Origin: Bacillus sp. N1-1
GTDB taxonomy: Bacteria > Bacillota > Bacilli > Bacillales > Guptibacillaceae
Direction of reading: 5' to 3'
Length of the DNA stretch: 64,000 bases
Assembly (NCBI RefSeq): GCF_009818105.1
Contig: NZ_CP046564.1
Location: 3,844,001 to 3,908,000, forward strand
Shown here: positions 52,263 to 60,929 of the stretch, piece by piece
Layout: every line of letters starts with the position of its first letter
Position numbering within the stretch: the first letter of the stretch is position 1
Position numbers and translations under genes: made by a program
The notes under the pieces: model-generated
What the model was told of the DNA's origin: nothing
Seen by the model: only the letters and a program-made list of their open reading frames with translations
Database searches by the model: none

Positions 52263-52294
52263 ACCCCCTTATTCAACCTGATGAGGGGGTTTTT
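52263..52294 (+). terminator. Plus-strand terminator at the dehydrogenase gene end
   Basis: ACCCCCT (52263-52269) and AGGGGGT (52284-52290), then TTTTC. The T-run is only on the plus strand, antisense to the minus-strand dehydrogenase and transposase genes, so no gene of the window uses it as its own. Confidence 0.45.
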
Positions 52295-53234
52295 CTCCGT
52301 TCAACACTTTCAACAAATTCATCATAGCCACTTCTGCCATCTTAAGCCTTGTTTTCCTACTGGCACTTCCGATATGTGGCAGGGTAACTACGTTTGATAA
52401 GCTTAACAAAGGATGATTGAGTGATACTGGCTCTTCTGCAAAAACATCTAAACCAGCGGCCCAAATATCGCCGCCCTTGAGCGAATGATAAAGAGCTTCC
52501 TCGTTAACAATTCCCCCTCTTGCTGTGTTGATTAAAATAGCGGTTTCTTTCATCGTCCTTAATTCTTTCAGTCCAATTAAGTTCTTCGTCTCAGAGGTTA
52601 ACGGTGTTAAGACGCAGACAAAATCAGATTCCTTTAAGAGCTGCTCGAGCTCAACAAATTGAAGATCCATCTTTTCTTCAGCTTCTTGATTTCTACTACG
52701 GTTATGATAGAGAACGTTCATATCGAATCCTTTTGCTCTTTTCGCCACGGATTCTCCGATTCTTCCCATACCAATAATCCCGAGCGTTGCTCCGTGTATA
52801 TCTTGACCTGTTAGCTGCATGGGAGTCCATGCTTCCCAATGTCCTTGGCGCAAATAGGTAGAAGCTTCAGGAATTCTTCGAGCTGTTGCCATCAGCAAGG
52901 CAAAGGTTAAGTCAGCTGTCGTTTCCGTCAGCACACCTGGTGTATTGGTCACAACGACTCCTTTTTCTTTAGCTGCTTTAATGTCGATATTGTTATAACC
53001 TACTGCCATGTTCGCTACTACTTTTAATTTAGATGCCTTCTCTAAAAGCGAGCGATCAATTTCTTCTGTTAACATACAGAAAAGACCGTCCACCTCTTGG
53101 ATTTCTTGCTCAAGAACATCGTGAGTTACAGGTTCTTCCTCTGACCCCCACATCCGTAACTCACATTTTTCACGTAGACTATTAACAATTTCATCTGGTA
53201 ATTTTCGCGTCAGATAGACTTTAGGTTTCAACAC
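52269..53234 (-). CDS. D-isomer-specific 2-hydroxyacid dehydrogenase
   Basis: 321 residues, NAD(P)-dependent glyoxylate/hydroxypyruvate-reductase type. Dinucleotide-binding GATLGIIGMGRIGESVAKRA around residue 150, catalytic Arg in INTARGGIVNEEAL, Glu in DVFAEEPV and His in LPHIGSASRKTR. Start GTG 53234 or the adjacent TTG. Stands alone between the RAYT gene and the thioesterase. Confidence 0.9.
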   Translation of the reverse strand: MLKPKVYLTRKLPDEIVNSLREKCELRMWGSEEEPVTHDVLEQEIQEVDGLFCMLTEEIDRSLLEKASKLKVVANMAVGYNNIDIKAAKEKGVVVTNTPGVLTETTADLTFALLMATARRIPEASTYLRQGHWEAWTPMQLTGQDIHGATLGIIGMGRIGESVAKRAKGFDMNVLYHNRSRNQEAEEKMDLQFVELEQLLKESDFVCVLTPLTSETKNLIGLKELRTMKETAILINTARGGIVNEEALYHSLKGGDIWAAGLDVFAEEPVSLNHPLLSLSNVVTLPHIGSASRKTRLKMAEVAMMNLLKVLNGEKPPHQVE

Positions 53235-53399
53235 TTTTCTTCACTCCCAGCTTTTATTTTTACCTATGCTACACTTTTCACGAATAAAGTCCAAATTCCT
53301 TTCCCACACAGAGACATTACCCGGGAAATTTCGTAATAATCACCCTTATTAAACTGAATATTGTGTTAATATGAAGAAAAAAGGAATTTGAGGTGAATC

Positions 53400-53837
53400 A
53401 TGTCTCAAAACGAGCATTTTTCTTGTCCCATCCGCGTTCGTTATTCTGAGATTGACGGTCAAAAAATTGTTTTTAATGCCCATTATTCCACCTACATCGA
53501 CATTGCTACTACCGAGTATTTCCGACATGTTCTTGGTGATCGATTACAACAGCTCGCTGACGACTACACGTTTGATCCCGTATTAAGAAAGATTACCCTT
53601 GAGTTTATAAAACCAGCGAAATTAGATGATGTTCTTGATGTGACTTGTCGTGTTACGAAGGTTGGAAAATCTAGTTTTGAACTGAATCATAAAATTTTGC
53701 GAAATAGCGAGCTACTAGTAAAAGCTGAAGTCGTACAAGTAAATTATGATATGAATAGTGGTAAAGCGCAGGTGATTCCTCAGAAAATTAAAGACGCACT
53801 GATTTATTTTGAAAAGTTGAATCCCCCTTCGTTCTAG
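53400..53837 (+). CDS. YbgC-like acyl-CoA thioesterase
   Basis: 145 residues, hot-dog fold. Catalytic Asp and family motif RVRYSEIDGQKIVFNAHYSTYIDIATTEYFRHV. Hydrolyses acyl-CoA, usually short or hydroxybenzoyl-type; substrate unknown. ATG after GAATTTGAGGTGAATC. Confidence 0.9.
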   Translation: MSQNEHFSCPIRVRYSEIDGQKIVFNAHYSTYIDIATTEYFRHVLGDRLQQLADDYTFDPVLRKITLEFIKPAKLDDVLDVTCRVTKVGKSSFELNHKILRNSELLVKAEVVQVNYDMNSGKAQVIPQKIKDALIYFEKLNPPSF

Positions 53838-53850
53838 GGTTACGCAAAGC

Positions 53851-53887
53851 AAAAAGGTGGCATCCGCTATCAGCATGCCACCTTTTT
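53851..53887. terminator. Bidirectional terminator after the thioesterase
   Basis: AAAAAGGTGGCAT/ATGCCACCTTTTT serves both this gene and, from the other side, the M20 hydrolase gene. Confidence 0.85.
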
Positions 53888-53992
53888 GTTATTCTATTTT
53901 TTGATATTCTCCTGCCATTCGCATACTTTTTGGTTGAGTGATGCTTGAAATAAAGAGAAAAATGCTGCTCATTCGAGGTTTGCTTTCGTGAA

Positions 53993-55237
53993 TCATCCCT
54001 CTTCATCCATCGCAATCCGCACTGCTGTCTGATAAAGCAGTTGAACCCCCTTCTCAATATCATCCATCTCCGCAAATTCAAGCGGATTGTGACTGATGCC
54101 TTTTTCACATCGAACAAAAATCATTCCGTAGTCACTGATATACGACATAAAAAGGGCATCGTGGAATGGACCGCTCATTAAAATTGGCGATTCGTAACCG
54201 AGTTTCTTATCTTCTTCGCTCATGATCGCTTTGATCCAATCTGCACAATAACGTGGTTCACTCCTGGTATCTTCCGTAATCGTGTAAGTAAGCTTGTAAG
54301 TTGATGCAGCTTCTTCAATAATCGTGTAGAGCTTTTTTTCAAGCATGGTGCGATGCTCAAGGTCGATATCACGTAAATCCATCGTAAATTCTACTTTTTC
54401 CGGAATAATGTTACGAGAGTTCGGAAATACCTGGACACTTCCAACGGTTCCCACCGTTGTTTCTTGTCCTTCTTCTTTAATGAGGTGATCAAATTTCGTA
54501 ATAATCTCACTCGCTCCGACCATGGCATCTTGCCGTAATGGCATCGGAACGGATCCAGCATGGCCGGCGAAACCTTCAAGGGTAACGGTTAGCCAGATTG
54601 GTCCTGAAATCCCTGAAACAATTCCAACAGGTTTATTTTTAGTTTCTAAGACAGGTCCTTGCTCAATATGAAGCTCTAAGAATGCCTCAATGTCTCCATT
54701 TCTGTAGATGGGACTTTCTGTAAGATCAGGTTCGACACCGAATTCTTTCAGTGCTTCTTTTCTCGTCATCCCATTCTTATCTTTTCGCTCAACCTCACCT
54801 TCCTCTAGTAGGCCAGCAAGTGCTCTTACACCGAAAACACCTTTGTTAAAACGGGAACCTTCTTCATCTGAAAAACAAATCACCTCAATCGTTCGCTTCG
54901 GTGTTATGCCGTTATCTTTCATCGTATGTACGACCTCAATGGCTCCAAGAGCACCTGCTGTTCCGTCAAAGCGTCCACCATACGGCTGAGAGTCGATGTG
55001 AGATCCGAGCATAAGAATTGGCTTGTCCTTCTCAGCCCCCTCTATCCTTCCTATTAAGTTCCCAAAACCATCGATACGAGCTATCAAACCAGCCGCTTCC
55101 ATCCATCCCTTCACGACCTCCACTGCTTCTCGATCTTCCTTCGAATGCGCAAGACGACAAACACCTGTTTCACCAATCTTTCCGATCTTAGCTAATTCTT
55201 CAAGATGACTCTGTAAACGATCGCGGTTAATCCCCAT
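53993..55237 (-). CDS. M20 Zn hydrolase: N-carbamoyl-L-amino acid / allantoate amidohydrolase family
   Basis: 414 residues. Metal ligands in MLGSHIDSQPYGGRFDGTAGALGAI, CFSDEEGSRF, ELHIEQGPVLE and CEKGISHNPLEFA. Cleaves the carbamoyl or ureido C-N bond, for example in purine or hydantoin degradation. ATG 55237, behind AAAGGATGAGTGTGA. It stands alone. Confidence 0.9.
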   Translation of the reverse strand: MGINRDRLQSHLEELAKIGKIGETGVCRLAHSKEDREAVEVVKGWMEAAGLIARIDGFGNLIGRIEGAEKDKPILMLGSHIDSQPYGGRFDGTAGALGAIEVVHTMKDNGITPKRTIEVICFSDEEGSRFNKGVFGVRALAGLLEEGEVERKDKNGMTRKEALKEFGVEPDLTESPIYRNGDIEAFLELHIEQGPVLETKNKPVGIVSGISGPIWLTVTLEGFAGHAGSVPMPLRQDAMVGASEIITKFDHLIKEEGQETTVGTVGSVQVFPNSRNIIPEKVEFTMDLRDIDLEHRTMLEKKLYTIIEEAASTYKLTYTITEDTRSEPRYCADWIKAIMSEEDKKLGYESPILMSGPFHDALFMSYISDYGMIFVRCEKGISHNPLEFAEMDDIEKGVQLLYQTAVRIAMDEEG

Positions 55238-55380
55238 TCACACTCATCCTTTTCATCATTTTTATTCACTATAGCAAAGCCGTATTGAATGATCATTGTA
55301 CACAACGTCATAGGATAATTGAATATTATATATATTTCGTCTATTTTATCTGCAGCATGACGCAAATGACCTGCCATTCG

Positions 55381-55420
55381 TTCGACAAAATCACCCAAAA
55401 ACCGGGTGGTGACAGGCACC
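55381..55420 (-). repeat. REP-like element, copy h (long)
   Basis: TTCGACAAAATCACCCAAAA, then ACCGGGTGGTGACAGGCACC. The middle spacer is longer than in the short form. Confidence 0.8.
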
Positions 55421-55460
55421 GCTCGAACCGCTGGAACAACCACTGGCCGAACGATCCCTC

Positions 55461-55489
55461 TTGCCACATTCATCCTAATTGCATATAAT
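55461..55489 (+). promoter_or_regulatory. Promoter of the antitoxin RNA
   Basis: TTGCCA (55461-55466), 17 bases, perfect TATAAT (55484-55489). Confidence 0.75.
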
Positions 55490-55495
55490 AAAGCT

Positions 55496-55640
55496 AGAGA
55501 ACATAAGGTATAAAAAAAGAACGCCGGTGCTTTCACACCAGCGTCCATACAGCTGCTCCGCATGACGAGCGGCGGCTCAAAAGGCAAAAAAGTAACTCAC
55601 CTTAATCCTTGGCCGGGGCAGGGTGGGTTACTTCTTTTTA
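55496..55640 (+). ncRNA. Antisense RNA, probable type I antitoxin
   Basis: Predicted transcript of about 145 bases from a near-consensus plus-strand promoter to a hairpin (GTAACTCACC...GGTGGGTTAC, then TTCTTTTTA at 55632-55640). It overlaps the 3' end of the toxin gene on the other strand (55592-55640), the arrangement of BsrG/SR4 and TxpA/RatA. It carries no convincing ORF. Confidence 0.6.
55585..55631 (-). terminator. Toxin mRNA terminator (shared hairpin)
   Basis: GTAACCCACC/GGTGAGTTAC followed by TTTTTTGCC on the minus strand. The same hairpin ends the antisense RNA on the plus strand. Confidence 0.75.
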
Positions 55641-55720
55641 TTACTAGAAACCGTAATAATTGTGACCACGAGAGAAGCAAAACTGATCATCAAAACAAGC
55701 GCCTCAAATGTGCTCATCAT
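55628..55720 (-). CDS. Type I toxin, holin-like (Hol_Tox) small membrane peptide
   Basis: 30 residues: one membrane helix (FEALVLMISFASLVVTIITV) after MMST, then a charged SSNKKK tail, the pattern of small putative holin-like toxins (TxpA/BsrG type). ATG 55720 (or 55717) follows AGGGGGTG. The ribosome site is part of a predicted hairpin at 55725-55757 (ACCCC...GGGGGT and outer GGC/GCC), as in other type I toxins whose translation is blocked until processing. Its terminator is shared with the antisense RNA. Confidence 0.7.
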   Translation of the reverse strand: MMSTFEALVLMISFASLVVTIITVSSNKKK

Positions 55721-55869
55721 TATAGGCAGCACCCCCTTTCATCAACGGGGTACCGCCGCCCACCCTGCTTTGCAGCTGATACCTATTATCTTATCATAGA
55801 CCGCTACCTTAATTGGATAGACCATTTACCTATGTTGGTCTCAAAACTTAATGTGCTAACACCTTAAAT

Positions 55870-55911
55870 AAAGCTAAAAGAGGTGGGATTCCCCCACCTC
55901 TTTTAGCTTTA
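55870..55911 (-). terminator. Terminator of the M28 peptidase gene
   Basis: AAAGCTAAAAGAGGTGGG/CCCACCTCTTTTAGCTTT, near-perfect long stem, ends in TTTATTTAA on the minus strand. Confidence 0.75.
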
Positions 55912-55915
55912 TCCC

Positions 55916-57289
55916 TTACAATGGGCGATCATCAAAATCATAATCTGCTGGATTCGGCGCAACGCGCGCTTTTTCAAGAGCAGGGGTATCAGGTCGTGCC
56001 ACTTGATAGACGGCTGCTCCAACAATCTCCGCTACATTTTGAAGTTTCTCTTTGCTAATTTTATCAATCGTATCTTCAGGTGAATGGTACCATGGCTCAA
56101 GCGGAGCGTGGATAAAGAGAGCTGCCGGAATCCCTTTTAGAAAGAAAGGCACGTGATCGCTTCGACCGAGTTCACCATAATCAACTGCGCCTGAAATCCT
56201 CGCTCCAGCTGAGGCACCAAGATCGGTTACGAGATTCTTATTTCCATCAGGAGTGAACATGATTAGTTCTCCTGCATCGCGACTCCCTACCATATCCATT
56301 TGAAAATGAGCGACTGAGTTTTCAATCTCCTCATCAGTCAAAGAGTCCGCATAGTGATAAGAGCCGACCAATCCTTTTTCTTCCGCACCAAATGTTACAA
56401 ATCGAAGTTCTGTATCTGTAGGCGTTTTCGCCATGATTCTCGCTAACTCTAATGTCGCCGCGACTCCCGAAGCATCGTCGTTTGCCCCTGGTCCATTAGG
56501 AACAGAATCGTGATGCGCGCCAACTGTCACAATTTGTCCGTTATCTTTATTAGGATGAGGCTCTTTTTTCGCAATTACGTTGTAAGAAGTTTTATCAACA
56601 GTCCCAGCGTTTTCTACACTTACAGTGGCTTGTACGTCTTCCTTATTCAGCTGTTCCACAAGTTGAAGGCCCGCTTCTCTAGTAATCCCGACAGCCGGAA
56701 TATCCTGACCATCATAAGCGTAACCAAATGAATTGCCAGAACGTCCTTCGCCGTTAAACATAATAACGCCAATCGCTCCTTTATCATAGACGTTCTGAAT
56801 TTTTTCATAAAAACTATAAGAACCGCGCTCAATTAATGCGATCTTCCCCGCTACTTCATCACCCACTTCATCTTTAGAACCAAGTCCGACATAGACGAGC
56901 GATCCTGAGACACGAGCGTTGATTGAGCCTTCAAACGTATGAACATCGCCAGCAAAGACTTGATCATTAAAGGCAAGCGATGAAGATCCACCATCCCACT
57001 CTTGAATGGTAAATGGCTGTAACTCCGTCTCATAGCCATAGCGCTCAAACTCGCTTTTTATGTACTGAACGGCTTGATATTCCCCTTCTGTACCGGCTGC
57101 ACGAGGCTGCTTTGATAATAGGGCAATATTGTTATACATGTTTTCACTACTGATTTTCTTTATCACTTTGTTGTCAAACGCATGGTCAGCTTGTCCATTT
57201 GGAGCAGGCTTCGCCGCATCAACCGAGAAAGACATTGGACTTAGAACCAACCCCGTCGCCAGGGCTACTGTAATCGCTTTCTTTTGCAA
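55916..57289 (-). CDS. Secreted M28 aminopeptidase with PA domain
   Basis: 457 residues. Signal peptide MQKKAITVALATGLVLSPMS; PA domain about residues 130-230 (VAGKIALIERGSYSFYEKIQNVYDKGAIGVIMFN); then the M28 zinc domain: GAHHDSVPNGPGANDDASGVAATLE, FGAEEKGLVGS, DMVGSRDAGE, SDHVPFFLKGIPAALFIH. All five zinc/catalytic positions are present. Resembles B. subtilis YwaD. TTG start after AAGGAGGAATTTTGA. Confidence 0.92.
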   Translation of the reverse strand: MQKKAITVALATGLVLSPMSFSVDAAKPAPNGQADHAFDNKVIKKISSENMYNNIALLSKQPRAAGTEGEYQAVQYIKSEFERYGYETELQPFTIQEWDGGSSSLAFNDQVFAGDVHTFEGSINARVSGSLVYVGLGSKDEVGDEVAGKIALIERGSYSFYEKIQNVYDKGAIGVIMFNGEGRSGNSFGYAYDGQDIPAVGITREAGLQLVEQLNKEDVQATVSVENAGTVDKTSYNVIAKKEPHPNKDNGQIVTVGAHHDSVPNGPGANDDASGVAATLELARIMAKTPTDTELRFVTFGAEEKGLVGSYHYADSLTDEEIENSVAHFQMDMVGSRDAGELIMFTPDGNKNLVTDLGASAGARISGAVDYGELGRSDHVPFFLKGIPAALFIHAPLEPWYHSPEDTIDKISKEKLQNVAEIVGAAVYQVARPDTPALEKARVAPNPADYDFDDRPL

Positions 57290-57559
57290 TCAAAATTCCT
57301 CCTTAAGGTTATGTGATCAGCATAATTATTCCATTAATTGAATGTTTAGTAAATTAGGAGTTCAGTTCTAAATAGTAGTGGTTCTATAAAATCTGGACTT
57401 TTAACCTATAAGAAATGACACTAATTCACTCTAGTTCAGTCGAAATTTGGATATAAGTGTAGAGAAAATGAGCATTCTCGGTCATTTTTTAGTCGTTTAA
57501 ATTTTGTGATCGTCTTGTCCACTTTGGAAATCATCAATTAAACAAATCAACAAAGAGCC

Positions 57560-57592
57560 CTTCAAAGATGAAGAGCTCTTAAACGATCATTC
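57560..57592 (-). terminator. Weak terminator after panF
   Basis: AAGAGCTCTTCA/TGAAGGGCTCTT then TGTTGATTT on the minus strand. Between 57290 and 57602 nothing else was seen. Confidence 0.45.
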
Positions 57593-57602
57593 TTAGCTTT
57601 CA

Positions 57603-57642
57603 TTCGACAAATTCTCTCAAAAAGCGGGCGGTGACAGGCACC
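57603..57642 (-). repeat. REP-like element, copy i (long), 4 bases after panF
   Basis: TTCGACAAATTCTCTCAAAAA then GCGGGCGGTGACAGGCACC. It sits between the panF stop codon and the putative terminator. Confidence 0.85.
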
Positions 57643-57646
57643 GTTA

Positions 57647-59113
57647 TCAGGCTCTCCACAATCTCAAGAGCACTTCTTCCTGCACCGTCGCATGCTTTTT
57701 CGTCGTTAGCAAACTGACGCTCACATAACCAAGAAGCGAAAGCAACACCGGCAATACTACAGTGTGCATCCCAAACGCATTCGGCATAAACGTATGAAAG
57801 CCAATATAACTGCCCACACCAACGAGAATGGATGCCATTGCACCGCTCGCATTTCCTTGCTTCCAGTAGAGTCCCATGACGACTGGCCAAATAAAAGCCG
57901 CTTCAAGTCCACCAAACGAAAACAAATTTAACCAGATAAGAAGTTCAGGCGGATTTACGGCCATCGCAAATACCAATACGCCTAATACTGCGGTCACTCC
58001 TACGCTAAATCGCTTGATCGTTTGATCGCTTGCTTCAGGCTTCACATAATTCAAGTAAATGTCTTTCACGATCGCAGAACTAACGAGAAGTAACAAAGAG
58101 TCGACCGTCGACATGATCGCAGCCATTGGAGCTGCTAGAACAATCCCAGCAAGCCAGGCTGGTAGCACCTCTAGTGCAATCCTCGGCATTACCGTATCTC
58201 CAACTTCAATTCCAGGTAAAACGGCACGTGCAAATACGCCGGTGAGGTGCATTCCAAGCATGATCACACCTACGACGATTGTTCCGATAATGAGAGCGCG
58301 ATGCATACCTTTTGAACTTTTATAAGACATGGCTCGGACAGCCACTTGTGGCAACCCGACAACACCTACACCTACCAAAATCCAGAAAGATGAGACGTAC
58401 AGCGGCGTCAGAGATTGATCAGCGCCAAATGGAGAGATCAAATCTGGATTTTCAGCCCCTAGCGTCGTGATGATATTTTCAACACCTCCGCCAGCAACGA
58501 CTGTTCCGATAAGAATGACTAGTGTTCCACCGAACATCACAACGCCCTGTACTGTATCCGTGATCGCTACCGCCCTAAATCCACCGATAATGACGTAGAC
58601 AAGAACCGAGGCGGCAAAAAGAAACAGCGCTCCTGTATAAGGTAGGCCGGTTAACGATTCAATGAGTCGCGCGCCACCAATCCACTGAGCGGCCATCGCA
58701 GAAAATAAGAAAATGATAATACTAAGCGCAGATAAAATAACCACGCCTTTACTCTGATAACGCTCCTTTAGGAAATCAATTAACGTAACCGCTCGAATTT
58801 TTCGAGCCATAATGGCAAACTTTTTCCCGAGCACGGATAATACAAAATAACCAGTGGCGAGCTGAGTCATCGATAAGAGGACCCAGCCAAGTCCCATTGT
58901 ATAAGCAACACCAGGACCACCAATGAAGCTACTTGCACTTCCATATGTAGAAACCATCGTCATCGCAAGAATAAATCCACCAAGTTCACGGTTTCCAAGG
59001 AAATACTCCTGTAAAAAGTTCGATGTTGATTTCAAATGGGTAGAAGCATAGAACCCGATCAAAAAAATGATAACGAGAAAGATAAGGAGTGGAATCACAA
59101 CGTCCCAGTTCAT
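57647..59113 (-). CDS. panF: Sodium/pantothenate symporter PanF
   Basis: 488 residues, SSS family with about 13 membrane helices. STHLKSTSNFLQEYFLGNRELGGFILAMTMVSTYGSASSFIGGPG and GLGWVLLSMTQLATGYFVLSVLG are characteristic of PanF. It overlaps the yhdT gene by 4 bases, the usual partnership. Provides pantothenate uptake. Confidence 0.92.
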   Translation of the reverse strand: MNWDVVIPLLIFLVIIFLIGFYASTHLKSTSNFLQEYFLGNRELGGFILAMTMVSTYGSASSFIGGPGVAYTMGLGWVLLSMTQLATGYFVLSVLGKKFAIMARKIRAVTLIDFLKERYQSKGVVILSALSIIIFLFSAMAAQWIGGARLIESLTGLPYTGALFLFAASVLVYVIIGGFRAVAITDTVQGVVMFGGTLVILIGTVVAGGGVENIITTLGAENPDLISPFGADQSLTPLYVSSFWILVGVGVVGLPQVAVRAMSYKSSKGMHRALIIGTIVVGVIMLGMHLTGVFARAVLPGIEVGDTVMPRIALEVLPAWLAGIVLAAPMAAIMSTVDSLLLLVSSAIVKDIYLNYVKPEASDQTIKRFSVGVTAVLGVLVFAMAVNPPELLIWLNLFSFGGLEAAFIWPVVMGLYWKQGNASGAMASILVGVGSYIGFHTFMPNAFGMHTVVLPVLLSLLGYVSVSLLTTKKHATVQEEVLLRLWRA

Positions 59114-59394
59114 TCGCCTTCCTCCTCATCAAACGGAACTTCTTTAAATAAGAAGATAACCGCTAAAATCACGAGGACGATCACAATTCCCGTTCCGAGC
59201 ACACAGCTGTAGAAAAACCACGCTGGCAGCCCCCATATATAATGATAGTCTTCTACTGGTTTTGATCCAAAACCGTAAGCAAACCCATACCATAAAATAA
59301 AATTAATGATAACAAGAACGACGCCGATGAGCGCTTCACGATTGGCGATTCGATAGCGTGGATCATCTTTTGGCATCTTATCGTGTTGCTCCAT
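59110..59394 (-). CDS. yhdT: YhdT family membrane protein
   Basis: 94 residues, two membrane helices (REALIGVVLVIINFILWYGFAYGFG, FFYSCVLGTGIVIVLVILAVIFLF). Known only as a neighbour of panF; may help its assembly. ATG after TTAAAGGAGGAAAAGC. Confidence 0.85.
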   Translation of the reverse strand: MEQHDKMPKDDPRYRIANREALIGVVLVIINFILWYGFAYGFGSKPVEDYHYIWGLPAWFFYSCVLGTGIVIVLVILAVIFLFKEVPFDEEEGE

Positions 59395-59495
59395 GCTTTT
59401 CCTCCTTTAAGACAAACCTCGTTCTATTATAACCAGAAGAAAGCTTCAACCATAGTGATAAGATTTTATCGTCATTGATCAGTTGGTAAAACATT

Positions 59496-59524
59496 AAAAA
59501 AACGCCGATCATGGACCGGCGCTT
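59496..59524 (-). terminator. Terminator of the small zinc-ribbon gene
   Basis: GCGCCGGTCC...GATCGGCG then TTTTTTTAATG on the minus strand. Confidence 0.75.
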
Positions 59525-59540
59525 TGGTTTATTTCCTGTT

Positions 59541-59558
59541 TAAACAAACGTTTATTTA
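59541..59558. repeat. Second copy of the 18-base palindrome
   Basis: TAAACAAACGTTTATTTA, one mismatch from the copy at 51422-51439. Located between a stop codon (59566) and a terminator, as there. Confidence 0.6.
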
Positions 59559-59565
59559 AGCACAA

Positions 59566-59727
59566 CTACGCCTTCCGATAAGCCCTTCTCTCAGCATAAG
59601 AAACACATTTATAACAAACCGGCTTCCGATTGCCCTCATCATCCAAATAATACTGAGGACGTACAGGCTTCTTCTTACAAATCATACATTTCTCTAACCC
59701 CATCAATCTTCCGAAAAACCCCTTCAT
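59566..59727 (-). CDS. Small zinc-ribbon protein, 53 residues
   Basis: MKGFFGRLMGLEKCMICKKK... with two CxxC pairs (CMIC and CYKC) around RPQYYLDDEGNRKPV. ATG 59727 behind AAGGAGGGTGACAGAA; an upstream in-frame start is unlikely. Similar tiny zinc proteins are common in Bacilli; function unknown. Confidence 0.75.
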   Translation of the reverse strand: MKGFFGRLMGLEKCMICKKKPVRPQYYLDDEGNRKPVCYKCVSYAERRAYRKA

Positions 59728-59828
59728 TTCTGTCACCCTCCTTACCTTTAATAAACTAAATTGGAGCAATATGAAACACAATACCCGCGCATCGCCATAA
59801 ATCCTGTTAAACTAATAAGACAACATAT

Positions 59829-59845
59829 GACAAATACCGGGTGGT
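59829..59845 (-). repeat. REP-like element, copy j
   Basis: GACAAATACCGGGTGGTGAC, then AGGCACC (short form without TTC before GAC). Lies 62 bases before the glycosyltransferase start. Confidence 0.75.
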
Positions 59846-59906
59846 GACAGGCACCACTGTACCACGCCACACATCCCGCCCGTCTATCAAAAGGATGAAC
59901 CTATAC

Positions 59907-60929
59907 ATGAAAGTGATTCTTGCCACTCCTTTCTATCATCAGCTTCGTGGTAATACGATTACCGTCCAGCGTATCGCCAGGGGTTTAAGCGAAGCTGATG
60001 TTGAGACGGAAGTGATCTCTATAACAGAAGAAACAGATTCGATCACAGCTCTCAAAGAAGCCGATTTAATTCATGGCTTTAACGCTTATCGTTTTTATCA
60101 GTTTATGAAAACCTTAAGCATTCCGATCACCAATTACACGATTACGCTCACAGGAACGGATCTTAATCATGATTTAACGAATCCAAACAGACAGCATGAT
60201 GTGATAGCCTGTTTGAAAAATGCGCTCGCGGTGCACGTTTTTGACGAAAAAGCGAAGCGTCGTACCCTAGAGGTTTTACCAGATATAGAAAGAAAGTTGT
60301 TCGTAATTGCACAGGGAACGAGTTCCTCAAGTATAAAGCGCTCACCTAAAAAGACTACTGGCTCATTCCATTTTATCCTTCCAGCAGGGATTCGAGAAGT
60401 TAAAAACATTCCTTTCGCGATTAAGAGTTTGAAGAAATTACGTCAAACTCACCCCGAGGTTATGTTAACGATTGTCGGACCAATCATTGAAAAGAAGGAG
60501 GGAGAACTCGTTAAGGAATTAATACTCGATAGCGAGTGGGTGAATTATGAAGGAGCTATCCCTCATAGTGAAATGGAAGGGTTGTACAGTCGTGCCGACG
60601 TCGTGCTTAACACCTCCCGTAGTGAAGGACAATCTTCCGCCATACTTGAAGCGATGAGCCACGGTTTACCGGTTCTTGTGGCAAAAAACAAAGGAAACTT
60701 AAGCCTTGTTTCTCATAACAGAACAGGACTTGTTTATGAAGGCGTCGAGCAATTTATTACTTGTGCACTTCGCCTCGTTGAGCAGGAATCTCTTCGCCAA
60801 TCACTCGGCCAACAAGCTGCGGAGTACGTAGAAAAACATCACTCCGCAACACAGGAAATAACCGCAATCCTTAACATGTACTCGTTCAGCTTAAACCTTT
60901 CAAAGAAAGGGGATAACTCGAATGATTAA
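59907..60929 (+). CDS. GT4-family glycosyltransferase
   Basis: 340 residues, GT-B fold. N-terminal ILATPFYHQLRGNTITVQRIARGL and the C-terminal nucleotide-sugar site FHFILPAGIREVKNIPFAIK, LNTSRSEGQSSAILEAMSHGLPVLVAKNKGN. ATG 59907 is preferred because the domain begins there; earlier in-frame codons run through REP copy j. Probably builds a cell-surface glycan with the deacetylase that follows. Confidence 0.88.
   Translation: MKVILATPFYHQLRGNTITVQRIARGLSEADVETEVISITEETDSITALKEADLIHGFNAYRFYQFMKTLSIPITNYTITLTGTDLNHDLTNPNRQHDVIACLKNALAVHVFDEKAKRRTLEVLPDIERKLFVIAQGTSSSSIKRSPKKTTGSFHFILPAGIREVKNIPFAIKSLKKLRQTHPEVMLTIVGPIIEKKEGELVKELILDSEWVNYEGAIPHSEMEGLYSRADVVLNTSRSEGQSSAILEAMSHGLPVLVAKNKGNLSLVSHNRTGLVYEGVEQFITCALRLVEQESLRQSLGQQAAEYVEKHHSATQEITAILNMYSFSLNLSKKGDNSND

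Noticed and set aside
52061..52276. N-terminal extension of the RAYT gene to 52276
   Set aside because: This in-frame stretch runs through REP copy g and has no resemblance to the transposase family; the conserved domain begins at 52060.
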